5,285 nt of DNA from the NCBI GenBank assembly GCA_031277195.1, contig JAITMU010000134.1, positions 1 through 5,285 on the forward strand, given 5' to 3'. The position numbers and the translations under genes were made by a program. Below are positions 1 through 5,285 of the stretch, piece after piece. The stretch is from Gallionellaceae bacterium. GTDB taxonomy: Bacteria > Pseudomonadota > Gammaproteobacteria > Burkholderiales > Gallionellaceae. Positions within the stretch are counted from its first letter, which is position 1, and the number at the start of each line of letters is the position of its first letter. The notes under the pieces were generated by a model that did not search any database, was not told the DNA's origin, and saw nothing but the letters and a program-made list of their open reading frames with translations.

Positions 1-53
1 TGCAGCAAATGGTTTTCTGTAACAATCCCTTTCAAAACAGTAAGGAAAGCACA

Positions 54-848
54 ATGAAGAAAGCATTCAAACTGGCTCTGTTCGCTATACTGGGCGCCGT
101 CGGCGTCACCACCGTTCACGCTGCGTCGGTCAATGGCATCCCCATCCCGCAAGATCGTATCGACGCGCAGGTTAAAAATGAGCTCGCCCGCGCGCCACAA
201 CAAAAAGATACGCCGGAACTACGCAAAGGTATTACGAATGGGTTAATCAGCTATGAAATGCTGTCCCAAGAAGCGACGCGCCTGGGTCTGGACAAAGACA
301 CGAACGTCCGCATGGCGCTCGACATGGCGCGCCAGGAGGTCTTGGCGAACGCGCTGATCGCGGATCGCGTGAAGAACACGAAAATCAGCGAAGACGCGCT
401 GAAGAAGGAATACGAAGCGGCAAAGACCAGCCTCGGCACCAAGGAATACAACGTGCGCCACATCCTGGTGGAAAAGGAAGCTGACGCGAAAAACATCGTT
501 GCCCAACTGAGAAAGAGCCCCGGCGATTTCGACAGGATCGCAAAGAGCCAGTCGAATGACGCCGGTTCCAAGGCCAACGGCGGCGATCTCGGCTGGTTTC
601 CCGCCAACAACATCCCCGGCACGTTCGTGCAGCCCTTTGCCGATGCCACGATGAAGCTCAAGAAGGGCGACATCAGCGAGCCGGTGCAATCCCAGTTCGG
701 CTGGCACATCATCAAGCTGCAGGACATCCGCGATCTGAAAATGCCCACGCTGGATGAAATTCGCCCGCAACTCACGCAACGCCTGCAACAGCAAGCGGTG
801 CAGAGCTACGTCGGCGAACTGCGCAGCAAAGCGAAGATCGTTGAATAA
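54..848 (+). CDS. Exported parvulin-type peptidyl-prolyl cis-trans isomerase
   Basis: This gene encodes a 264-residue periplasmic foldase predicted to isomerise Xaa-Pro bonds in exported proteins. An N-terminal Sec signal peptide is visible: Lys-Lys, then a hydrophobic stretch at about residues 5-20, ending VHA-A, so cleavage is likely after residue 23. No lipobox Cys is present. Residues about 24-128 form a charged, helical SurA/PrsA-like N-terminal region. The parvulin domain lies at about 131-226, with the family signatures VRHILVE (134-140), GGDLGWF (176-182) and FGWHIIKL (215-222). A short helical tail follows. The architecture resembles Bordetella Par27 and PrsA/PpiC-type foldases rather than full SurA, which has two parvulin domains. 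An upstream in-frame ATG at 9 is rejected. The ATG at 54 has a good Shine-Dalgarno (AAGGA, 42-46) 7 nt away and starts exactly at the signal peptide. The family call is firm; the clients are unknown. Confidence 0.93.
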   Translation: MKKAFKLALFAILGAVGVTTVHAASVNGIPIPQDRIDAQVKNELARAPQQKDTPELRKGITNGLISYEMLSQEATRLGLDKDTNVRMALDMARQEVLANALIADRVKNTKISEDALKKEYEAAKTSLGTKEYNVRHILVEKEADAKNIVAQLRKSPGDFDRIAKSQSNDAGSKANGGDLGWFPANNIPGTFVQPFADATMKLKKGDISEPVQSQFGWHIIKLQDIRDLKMPTLDEIRPQLTQRLQQQAVQSYVGELRSKAKIVE

Positions 849-867
849 GCGGAATCGCGGTTGAAAT

Positions 868-899
868 AAAAAACGGCAGCTTCGGCTGCCGTTTTTTTT
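868..899. terminator. Bidirectional rho-independent terminator
   Basis: The stem CGGCAGC (874-880) pairs with GCTGCCG (885-891) around a TTCG tetraloop. It is preceded by six A (868-873) and followed by eight T (892-899). The A and T runs can extend the stem, or act as the U-tract for each strand. It sits 19 bp after the isomerase stop codon and 45 bp beyond the stop codon of the convergent STAS gene, so one hairpin can serve both converging transcripts. Confidence 0.93.
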
Positions 900-900
900 C

Positions 901-940
901 GCAGGGAACGCCGGGTTTCGCTACGCTCAACCCAGCCTGC
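901..940. repeat. Short degenerate palindromic intergenic repeat
   Basis: GCAGG (901-905) is complementary to CCTGC (936-940), and GGGTT (913-917) to AACCC (929-933), around a CGCTACG-type centre, giving an imperfect hairpin. The core 'GGGTTTCGCTACGCTCAACCC' type is one I recall as a dispersed intergenic repeat in many beta- and gammaproteobacteria. Its spurious minus-strand translation contains the often-seen peptide GWVERSETRR. It lies directly between the terminator and the end of the STAS gene. Only one copy is in the window, so repeat status rests on recall, not on copies seen here. Confidence 0.55.
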
Positions 941-944
941 AAAG

Positions 945-1295
945 CTATCCCTCAACCGCCCAATTCTTTGCTTCTTCATAATCCGCAAACGCGCAAATCT
1001 CCGCATCCACAAACAAGCGCGACAACCAGGCCGCCCAGGCGCGCCATTGATCGTCGGTGACGACGGCGATCCGGGTAAAGTCGTATTGATGATCGCGGCT
1101 GAAGAATTTGATTTCCTCCCACACCGCATCCAGCGTGTAACTGACCATATCGCGCAGATCGAACAACAGATTGATCTCGCCCGGCCAGTTCAGGTTCAGC
1201 AACGCGTCTTCCTCAAACTGCTTGAAATCCGCCAACGTAAATTCGCCGAACACGGCGACGCTAATCAAACCTTCGTTCTGTTCTATGGTGATCAT
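945..1295 (-). CDS. SpoIIAA-like / STAS-fold small protein
   Basis: This gene encodes a 116-residue soluble protein with no signal peptide or membrane segment. The pattern fits the SpoIIAA-like (DUF3478-type, STAS/CRAL-TRIO-like) family: an N-terminal strand MITIEQNEGLISVAVFG, a helix around FKQFEED (24-30), the central strand INLLFDLRDM (41-50), then WEEIKFFSRDHQYDFTRIAVVTD (59-81) and a C-terminal AKNW (109-112). Length is typical for the family. The canonical anti-sigma-antagonist phospho-Ser context is not obvious, so a partner-switching role should not be assumed. The start lies 6 bp after the stop codon of the oxygenase gene, and its weak Shine-Dalgarno (GAGAG, 1303 to 1299) overlaps that stop, which indicates translational coupling. 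The family call is fairly good; the function is unknown. Confidence 0.8.
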   Translation of the reverse strand: MITIEQNEGLISVAVFGEFTLADFKQFEEDALLNLNWPGEINLLFDLRDMVSYTLDAVWEEIKFFSRDHQYDFTRIAVVTDDQWRAWAAWLSRLFVDAEICAFADYEEAKNWAVEG

Positions 1296-1301
1296 GGTCT
1301 C

Positions 1302-2405
1302 TCAAAAAGTCAGGTGTGGCGCCAGCTTGCGCTGGAGGAATTCGTGGAAATGCTGCATGCCGTCCTCGGTGGGCGACTGGTACGGCCCCTGCTGTTCGAG
1401 ACCGCGCTGGTACAACGCCTTGCGCCCGCGGTGCATGCGCAAGCAGATGAGATCGTCTTCCACCGCGGTCTCCTGATACGCCTTCTGCTCCGCTTCGACA
1501 TATTCGCGCTCGAACAACACGATGTCCTCAAGATAATAAAACTCGACGATGTTGGCGCAGGCTTCCGGGCCGCGCGGCACGATGCTGCTGACCACCAGCG
1601 TGCCCGGATACCATTCAACCATGATGTTGGGATAGTAGGTCAGCCAGATCGCGCCGTATTCCGGCAGATTGTCGCCGTAGTAGCGCTTCACCTGTTCCTG
1701 CCATTTTCCGTAGGCGGGACTGCCCGCTTTGCGCAGCGCGTTGTTGATGCCGACGGTTTGCACGCTGTAATACTCGCCAAATTCCCACTTGAGATCGTCG
1801 CAATCGACAAAGCTGCCCAAGCCCGGATGGAATGGCACGACGTGGTAATCCTCCAGATACACTTCGATGAAGGTTTTCCAGTTGAACGCGTATTCATCGA
1901 CCTGAATCCGGTCCAGCATGTAGCCGGAGAAATCGAGTTCCTTCAGCACGCCGATATTGCCCAAATCCTTCGCAATGTCGCGCGAGCCGGAGAACAGCAT
2001 GCCGTTCCAGTTTTGCAGCGGCGTCTTGTTCAGATGCAGACAGGGATTTTGCGGAAAATGCGGCGCGCCCATCAGCGAGCCGTCCGTGCGATATGTCCAC
2101 CGATGCAGCGGACACACGATGTGCTGCGCGTTGCCGCGCCCTTGCAGCATGATGGCTTGACGATGGCGGCAGACATTGGAAATCAGCTCCACGCCATTGG
2201 CGTTGCGCACCAGCATTTGCGCTTCGCCATCCAGCACATGATAGTCGCCAAGATTGGGCACCAGCAATTCGTGCCCGACATAATTGGGACCTTGCTCGAA
2301 CAACACACGTTGTTCCACTTCCAGAACCCTGGGATCGAAATGCCAACTCAATGGCGGCTGTGCGGCGGATTGGACGAATTGACTGACTTGTGCGATTTCG
2401 GACAT
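1302..2405 (-). CDS. Rieske non-haem iron oxygenase, alpha subunit
   Basis: This gene encodes a 367-residue cytosolic oxygenase component. Numbered from the ATG at 2405, the Rieske cluster motif is C79-R-H81 with C98-P-L-H101, followed by W. The catalytic mononuclear iron site is E185-D-Y-H188-V-V-P-F-H193 within an NWK(x7)LEDYHVVPFHPG segment. By alignment from memory, D317 in VEDDLIC is the likely third ligand. A Glu (E185) replaces the usual bridging Asp three residues before the first His, as in carnitine/choline-type Rieske monooxygenases. No beta subunit, ferredoxin or reductase gene is in the window. The substrate cannot be read from sequence; 'aromatic ring-hydroxylating' is only a family label. 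An in-frame GTG at 2411 is rejected because AAGGAAG (2421 to 2415) sits 2 nt from it but 8 nt from the ATG. I recall similar oxygenases beside xseB-ispA-dxs in other betaproteobacteria. Confidence 0.92.
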   Translation of the reverse strand: MSEIAQVSQFVQSAAQPPLSWHFDPRVLEVEQRVLFEQGPNYVGHELLVPNLGDYHVLDGEAQMLVRNANGVELISNVCRHRQAIMLQGRGNAQHIVCPLHRWTYRTDGSLMGAPHFPQNPCLHLNKTPLQNWNGMLFSGSRDIAKDLGNIGVLKELDFSGYMLDRIQVDEYAFNWKTFIEVYLEDYHVVPFHPGLGSFVDCDDLKWEFGEYYSVQTVGINNALRKAGSPAYGKWQEQVKRYYGDNLPEYGAIWLTYYPNIMVEWYPGTLVVSSIVPRGPEACANIVEFYYLEDIVLFEREYVEAEQKAYQETAVEDDLICLRMHRGRKALYQRGLEQQGPYQSPTEDGMQHFHEFLQRKLAPHLTF

Positions 2406-2596
2406 ACCCACGTCTTCCTTGCAAAAAAAGTGAATACGATTTGAGGCGAACGGGGATTGTCCCTTAAATTGAAAGGGGGGGCAACCTTGCGAGACCCATC
2501 GTTGCTCGCTCGTGAGTCACTGGCGAGTGCAATCTCAAACTACCCGAATCAAAACTGCTCTAGTAAAATACGCTTTTTCACACGAATCACCCGCAG
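2406..2596. promoter_or_regulatory. Divergent intergenic region with promoters
   Basis: This 191-bp gap must hold the start signals for both the oxygenase operon (minus strand) and the xseB cluster (plus strand). For xseB the best candidate is a -10 box TAAAAT (2564-2569) in an AT-rich patch, but the hexamer 17 bp upstream (TACCCG) is a poor -35. For the minus strand I found no convincing -35/-10 pair. TATTCA (2436 to 2431) is only a weak -10. The region also has small inverted repeats: CCCTT/AAGGG (2461-2465/2473-2477) and TTGC-TCGC/GCGA-GT-GCAA (2502-2509/2523-2532). No gene is supported here. Confidence 0.4.
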
Positions 2597-2833
2597 ATGG
2601 TCGCCAAATCCCCCAAAACGCCGAGCTTTGAAGCTGCGCTGAGCGAACTTGAACAAGTGGTCAGCGAAATGGAGTCCGGCAAATTGTCGCTGGAAGATTC
2701 GCTGGCCGCCTACAAACGCGGCGCAGAATTACTGGGACTGTGCCGCAATCGTCTCGACGAAGCGCAGCAACAAGTGCGCGCACTCGAAGACGGCGTGCTC
2801 AAAAACATTTCCGTTGCAGACGGCGATGCCTGA
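2597..2833 (+). CDS. xseB: Exodeoxyribonuclease VII small subunit
   Basis: This gene encodes a 78-residue protein, the usual size for XseB. It is the small, mostly helical subunit that binds several-fold to the XseA large subunit to form exonuclease VII, which degrades single-stranded DNA to oligonucleotides. The family signature is clear: SFEAALSELEQVVSEMESG (10-28), then LSLEDSLAAYKRGAELL (30-46) and a second helix with CRNRLDEAQQQVRAL (49-63), forming a helical coiled-coil hairpin with a short acidic tail. The ATG at 2597 gives the standard N-terminus, although no good Shine-Dalgarno precedes it (CACCCGCAG), so initiation may be weak or nearly leaderless. It is the first gene of the plus-strand cluster. 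Its last codons overlap the ispA start in the sequence ATGCCTGA. No xseA is in the window. Confidence 0.95.
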   Translation: MVAKSPKTPSFEAALSELEQVVSEMESGKLSLEDSLAAYKRGAELLGLCRNRLDEAQQQVRALEDGVLKNISVADGDA

Positions 2834-3779
2834 TTTCCAGAACTGGGCGCTCGCCCATCAACACCGCTTTGAAAGCGTGCTGCATGAATTGCTGCCGTCA
2901 GCCGACCTCGCGCCGCAACGACTGCACGCCGCGATGCGTTACAGCGTGCTCGATGGCGGCAAGCGCGTGCGTCCGCTGCTGGTGTTCGCTGCGGGCGAAC
3001 TGGCCTGCGCTGCCGCCGCGCCGCTCGACATCGCCGCCGCCGCAGTGGAACTGATCCACGCCTATTCGCTGGCGCACGACGACATGCCGTGCATGGACAA
3101 CGACGTGTTGCGACGCGGCAAGCCAACCTGCCATGTGGAATACGACGAAGCGACCGCGCTGCTGGTGGGCGATGCGCTGCAAAGTCTGGCGTTCCAGTTG
3201 TTGTCCGCGCACCCGCTCTGCGCCGATCCCGCGCGCCAGTTGCGCATGGTGAAATTGCTCGCCGCCGCTTCCGGTTCGCGCGGCATGGCGGGCGGACAAG
3301 CGATTGATCTCGCCAGCGTCGGTCAGCAACTCACGCTGCCCGAACTCGAATCCATGCACATCCGCAAAACCGGCGCGCTGATTCGCGCCTCTGTTCTGCT
3401 CGGCGCTCAATGCAGTCCTGATGACGCTTGCGAAACGCTGGATGAAGCCGCGCTGGATCGCCTTGACCACTACGGCAAATGCATCGGTCTCGCGTTTCAA
3501 GTCATGGACGATGTGCTGGACACCGAAGCGGACACCGCGACACTGGGTAAAACCGCTGGCAAGGATGCCGATGACAACAAGCCCACTTATGTCACCCTGC
3601 TCGGCGTGGCCGACGCCAAACGCATGGCGGAAGACTTGCACCAGGACGCGCTGGAAAGCCTGTCCGGTTTTGGCGACGACGCGCGCCGCCTGCGCGAGCT
3701 GGCTGGCTTCATTGTTCACAGGAAATATGAAAATCCCTCCCCTTCAAGGGGAGGGTTAGGGTGGGGATGGGTGAGGTAA
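2826..3779 (+). CDS. ispA: Farnesyl diphosphate synthase with repeat-derived C-terminal tail
   Basis: This gene encodes a 317-residue cytosolic prenyltransferase that condenses DMAPP/GPP with IPP to give C15 farnesyl diphosphate. Visible motifs are GGKRVRP (44-50, IPP binding), the first Asp-rich motif D85-D-M-P-C-M-D91 followed by RRGKPTCH (97-103), GDALQ (115-119), GGQAIDL (156-162), KTGALI (181-186) and the second Asp-rich motif D228-D-V-L-D232. YSLAH before the first motif and the CxxxD-type spacing fit bacterial farnesyl synthases such as E. coli IspA (299 residues). The start ATG lies inside xseB, and the 8-bp overlap with its stop points to translational coupling; no strong Shine-Dalgarno is seen. 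The family normally ends near FIVHRKY (residue 301). The last 16 residues, ENPSPSRGGLGWGWVR, are encoded almost wholly by an inserted palindromic repeat, which also overrode the ancestral stop. The tail is unlikely to be catalytic. Confidence 0.95.
   Translation: MPDFQNWALAHQHRFESVLHELLPSADLAPQRLHAAMRYSVLDGGKRVRPLLVFAAGELACAAAAPLDIAAAAVELIHAYSLAHDDMPCMDNDVLRRGKPTCHVEYDEATALLVGDALQSLAFQLLSAHPLCADPARQLRMVKLLAAASGSRGMAGGQAIDLASVGQQLTLPELESMHIRKTGALIRASVLLGAQCSPDDACETLDEAALDRLDHYGKCIGLAFQVMDDVLDTEADTATLGKTAGKDADDNKPTYVTLLGVADAKRMAEDLHQDALESLSGFGDDARRLRELAGFIVHRKYENPSPSRGGLGWGWVR
3733..3772 (+). repeat. Left arm of inverted repeat pair, inside ispA 3' end
   Basis: This 40-bp sequence recurs in reverse complement at 3856-3896, differing only by one C in a C-run. 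It begins with a perfect 10-bp stem: CCCTCCCCTT (3735-3744) against its complement (3746-3755), around a single C. A G-rich tail follows (TTAGGGTGGGGATGGGT, 3756-3772). It is translated in frame as PSPSRGGLGWGW at the end of IspA. I recall this peptide as a common spurious or tail sequence in proteobacterial proteins, consistent with a dispersed REP-like repeat. Confidence 0.9.
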
Positions 3780-3855
3780 GCACAAGGCAGGCATGGAATA
3801 AAACGATGTACACATATCAACGATCAAACAGCCAGAAATCGGAGGCAGCGGGATT

Positions 3856-3896
3856 ACCCATCCCCACCCTAACCCTCCCCTTGAAGGGGAGGGGAT
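3856..3896 (-). repeat. Right arm of inverted repeat pair, abutting dxs start
   Basis: This is the reverse complement of 3733-3772 with one extra base in the outer C-run. Its palindrome pairs CCCTCCCCTT (3873-3882) with AAGGGGAGGG (3884-3893) around a G. It ends 1 bp before the dxs start codon, so the dxs ribosome-binding site is part of the repeat. Confidence 0.9.
3886..3894 (+). promoter_or_regulatory. dxs ribosome-binding site formed by repeat arm
   Basis: GGGGAGGGG lies 3 nt before the dxs ATG, with the GAGG core (3889-3892) 5 nt from the start codon. It is the 3' half of the local palindrome (3873-3893) and also pairs with the left arm about 120 nt upstream. It can therefore be sequestered in either of two alternative hairpins. 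Confidence 0.7.
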
Positions 3897-3897
3897 A

Positions 3898-5285
3898 ATG
3901 CTGCTGAACACCATCAACACGCCGCAAGACCTGCGCGAACTCGACCGCAAGCAGTTGCCGCAACTGGCGGAGGAACTGCGCGCTTTTCTGATCGAATCGG
4001 TCAGCAAAACCGGCGGGCATTTGTCCTCCAATCTCGGCACGGTGGAACTGACCCTCGCGCTGCATTACGTATTCGACACGCCGAATGACAAGCTGGTGTG
4101 GGATGTCGGGCATCAGACTTACGCCCACAAAATTCTCACCGGACGGCGCGAGCGCATGAACACGCTGCGCATGGCGGGCGGCCTCTCCGGTTTTCCCAAG
4201 CGCAGCGAAAGCCCTTATGACGCCTTCGGCACAGGCCATTCCAGCACGTCGATTTCGGCGGCGCTGGGCATGGCGGTGGCGGCGCAACTGTCCGGCTCCG
4301 GCAGCCGCTCCGTCGCCATCATCGGTGATGGCGCCATGACCGGCGGCATGGCGTTCGAGGCGCTGAACAACGCGGGCGCGATGAACGCCAACCTGCTGGT
4401 GGTTCTCAACGATAACGACATGTCGATCTCGCCGCCGGTGGGCGCGCTGAACAACTACCTCGCCAAATTGATGTCCGGCCGTTTCTACGCCGCCGCGCGG
4501 CGCGCCAGTGAAAAAGTTTTCAAGGGCATCCCGCCGATGCTGGAATTCACCAAGCGCGCGGAAGAACACCTCAAGGGCATGGTCGTCCCCGGCACGCTGT
4601 TCGAGGAATTCGGCTTCAACTACATCGGCCCGATCGACGGTCATGATCTCGATGTGTTGATTGACACGCTGCGCAACATTCGCCAACTCGAAGGCCCGCA
4701 ATTCCTGCATGTGGTGACGCAAAAAGGCAAAGGCTATCCCCACGCCGAGGAGGACAGTCTGCTCTATCACGGCGTCGGCAAGTTCGATCCGGTCAAAGGC
4801 ATCGACCCGCAGAAATCCGGCAAGCCCGCTTACACGCAAATTTTTGGCGACTGGCTGTGCGACATGGCAGCACAGGACGAGCATTTGATCGGCATCACGC
4901 CCGCGATGCGCGAAGGCTCCGGCATGGTCGAATTTTCGCAACGCTTTCCGCAGCGGTATTTCGATGTTGGCATCGCCGAGCAGCACGCGCTGACCTTCGC
5001 CGCCGGTCTCGCCTGTGAGGGTTACAAGCCGGTGGTGGCAATTTATTCCACCTTTTTGCAGCGCGCCTACGACCAGTTGATCCACGATGTCACGCTGCAA
5101 AATCTGCCGGTGATGCTGGCGATTGACCGCGGCGGACTGGTCGGCGCGGACGGCGCGACGCACGCGGGCAGCTTCGATCTCTCCTATCTGCGCTGCATCC
5201 CCAACATGACGGTGATGACGCCCGCCGACGAAAACGAATGTCGGCGCATGCTCACCACCGCGTTCCAGCTCGACACGCCCAGCGC
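3898..5285 (+). CDS. dxs: 1-deoxy-D-xylulose-5-phosphate synthase (3' truncated)
   Basis: This gene encodes the thiamine-diphosphate enzyme that condenses pyruvate and glyceraldehyde-3-phosphate to DXP, the entry step of the MEP isoprenoid pathway. The first 462 codons are present. The family is about 620 residues, so roughly a quarter is beyond the window. The N-terminus MLLNTINTPQDLRELD is typical of Dxs. Visible motifs are GGHLSSNLG (39-47, with H41), WDVGHQTYAHKILTGR (68-83), GTGHSSTSIS (111-120), and the ThDP/Mg site G143-D144-G145 with N173 in LNDNDMSIS. The central domain shows TQKGKGYPHAE (274-284) and YHGVGKFDP (290-298), then DVGIAEQHA (356-364) with catalytic E361. The start ATG is chosen for its position after GGGGAGGGG and because it matches the family N-terminus. 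It lies 118 bp after ispA, with the repeat element between them. The frame is intact throughout. Confidence 0.97.
   Translation, partial: MLLNTINTPQDLRELDRKQLPQLAEELRAFLIESVSKTGGHLSSNLGTVELTLALHYVFDTPNDKLVWDVGHQTYAHKILTGRRERMNTLRMAGGLSGFPKRSESPYDAFGTGHSSTSISAALGMAVAAQLSGSGSRSVAIIGDGAMTGGMAFEALNNAGAMNANLLVVLNDNDMSISPPVGALNNYLAKLMSGRFYAAARRASEKVFKGIPPMLEFTKRAEEHLKGMVVPGTLFEEFGFNYIGPIDGHDLDVLIDTLRNIRQLEGPQFLHVVTQKGKGYPHAEEDSLLYHGVGKFDPVKGIDPQKSGKPAYTQIFGDWLCDMAAQDEHLIGITPAMREGSGMVEFSQRFPQRYFDVGIAEQHALTFAAGLACEGYKPVVAIYSTFLQRAYDQLIHDVTLQNLPVMLAIDRGGLVGADGATHAGSFDLSYLRCIPNMTVMTPADENECRRMLTTAFQLDTPS

Larger units (their letters stand above)
3733..3896. mobile_element. Possible MITE/REP-pair element between ispA and dxs
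   Basis: Two near-identical 40-bp arms in inverted orientation enclose 83 bp (3773-3855), giving a 164-bp unit with no transposase. The arrangement (palindrome outermost, G-rich tail pointing inward on both sides) resembles either a miniature inverted-repeat element or a BIME-like pair of REP sequences. I see no clear target-site duplication at the borders, so insertion as a single unit is not shown. The 83-bp centre holds no credible gene. Confidence 0.5.

Noticed and set aside
9..53. Upstream ATG extending the isomerase by 15 residues
   Set aside because: It would place a polar stretch before the signal peptide and has no Shine-Dalgarno, whereas the ATG at 54 has AAGGA at proper spacing.
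806..1129. 107-codon minus-strand frame containing GWVERSETRR
   Set aside because: It runs through the terminator and the palindromic repeat and overlaps the STAS gene in another frame. The peptide is a known kind of spurious repeat translation.
1047..2444. 465-codon open frame on the plus strand antisense to the oxygenase gene
   Set aside because: It is a shadow frame from GC-biased codons. Its translation is His/Gln/Val-rich with no domain, while the minus strand has complete Rieske and iron-site motifs.
2457..2642. 61-codon plus-strand frame upstream of and overlapping xseB
   Set aside because: There is no family resemblance and no ribosome-binding site. It crosses the putative promoter and overlaps xseB in another frame.
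2898..3719. 273-codon minus-strand frame across ispA
   Set aside because: It is a shadow of ispA, with no recognisable family and no ribosome-binding context.
3733..3896. Rho-independent terminator at the ispA-dxs repeats
   Set aside because: The hairpins are strong but neither palindrome is followed by a T-run on the plus strand, and dxs lies directly downstream. A structural or regulatory repeat is the better reading.
3733..3896. CRISPR-like repeat pair
   Set aside because: There are only two copies, in inverted rather than direct orientation, with an 83-bp spacer and no cas genes.
3817..5163. 448-codon open frame on the minus strand across dxs
   Set aside because: It is antisense to an intact dxs with all catalytic motifs. 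The composition (Arg/His/Gln-rich) is typical of a shadow frame.

Overview
The window reads as ordinary chromosomal DNA from a Gram-negative bacterium, most likely a betaproteobacterium. The evidence is a moderately GC-rich, GC-biased codon usage, an IspA close to the proteobacterial type, the order xseB-ispA-dxs, a periplasmic parvulin of the Par27/SurA-like kind, and two kinds of short palindromic intergenic repeat that I recall as common in beta- and gammaproteobacteria. The genus cannot be settled from the sequence alone.

Layout: (1) 54-848 (+) encodes an exported parvulin-type peptidyl-prolyl isomerase. It ends at a strong TTCG-loop hairpin (868-899) with an A-run on one side and a T-run on the other, so the hairpin can terminate transcription from both directions. 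A short degenerate palindromic repeat (about 901-940) follows. (2) Convergent to it is a two-gene minus-strand operon. A Rieske [2Fe-2S]/non-haem iron oxygenase alpha subunit (2405 to 1302) is followed 6 bp later by a small SpoIIAA-like/STAS protein (1295 to 945). (3) A divergent intergenic region of about 190 bp (2406-2596) separates this operon from the plus-strand cluster. (4) The plus-strand cluster is xseB (exonuclease VII small subunit, 2597-2833), ispA (farnesyl diphosphate synthase, 2826-3779, overlapping xseB by 8 bp) and dxs (1-deoxyxylulose-5-phosphate synthase, from 3898, cut by the window end).

Functionally, dxs supplies the first step of the MEP isoprenoid pathway and ispA makes C15 farnesyl diphosphate from its products, so they form an isoprenoid pair. 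xseB is co-transcribed by position but belongs to DNA repair. The oxygenase/STAS pair has no assigned substrate.

The most unusual structure is at the ispA-dxs junction. A 40-bp sequence (3733-3772) reappears as a near-perfect inverted copy (3856-3896) across an 83-bp spacer, and each copy contains its own 21-bp palindrome. The left copy is read in frame as the C-terminus of IspA. The right copy supplies the purine-rich Shine-Dalgarno sequence of dxs and could bury it in a hairpin. I saw no CRISPR array, tRNA, rRNA, transposase, phage gene or defence system.
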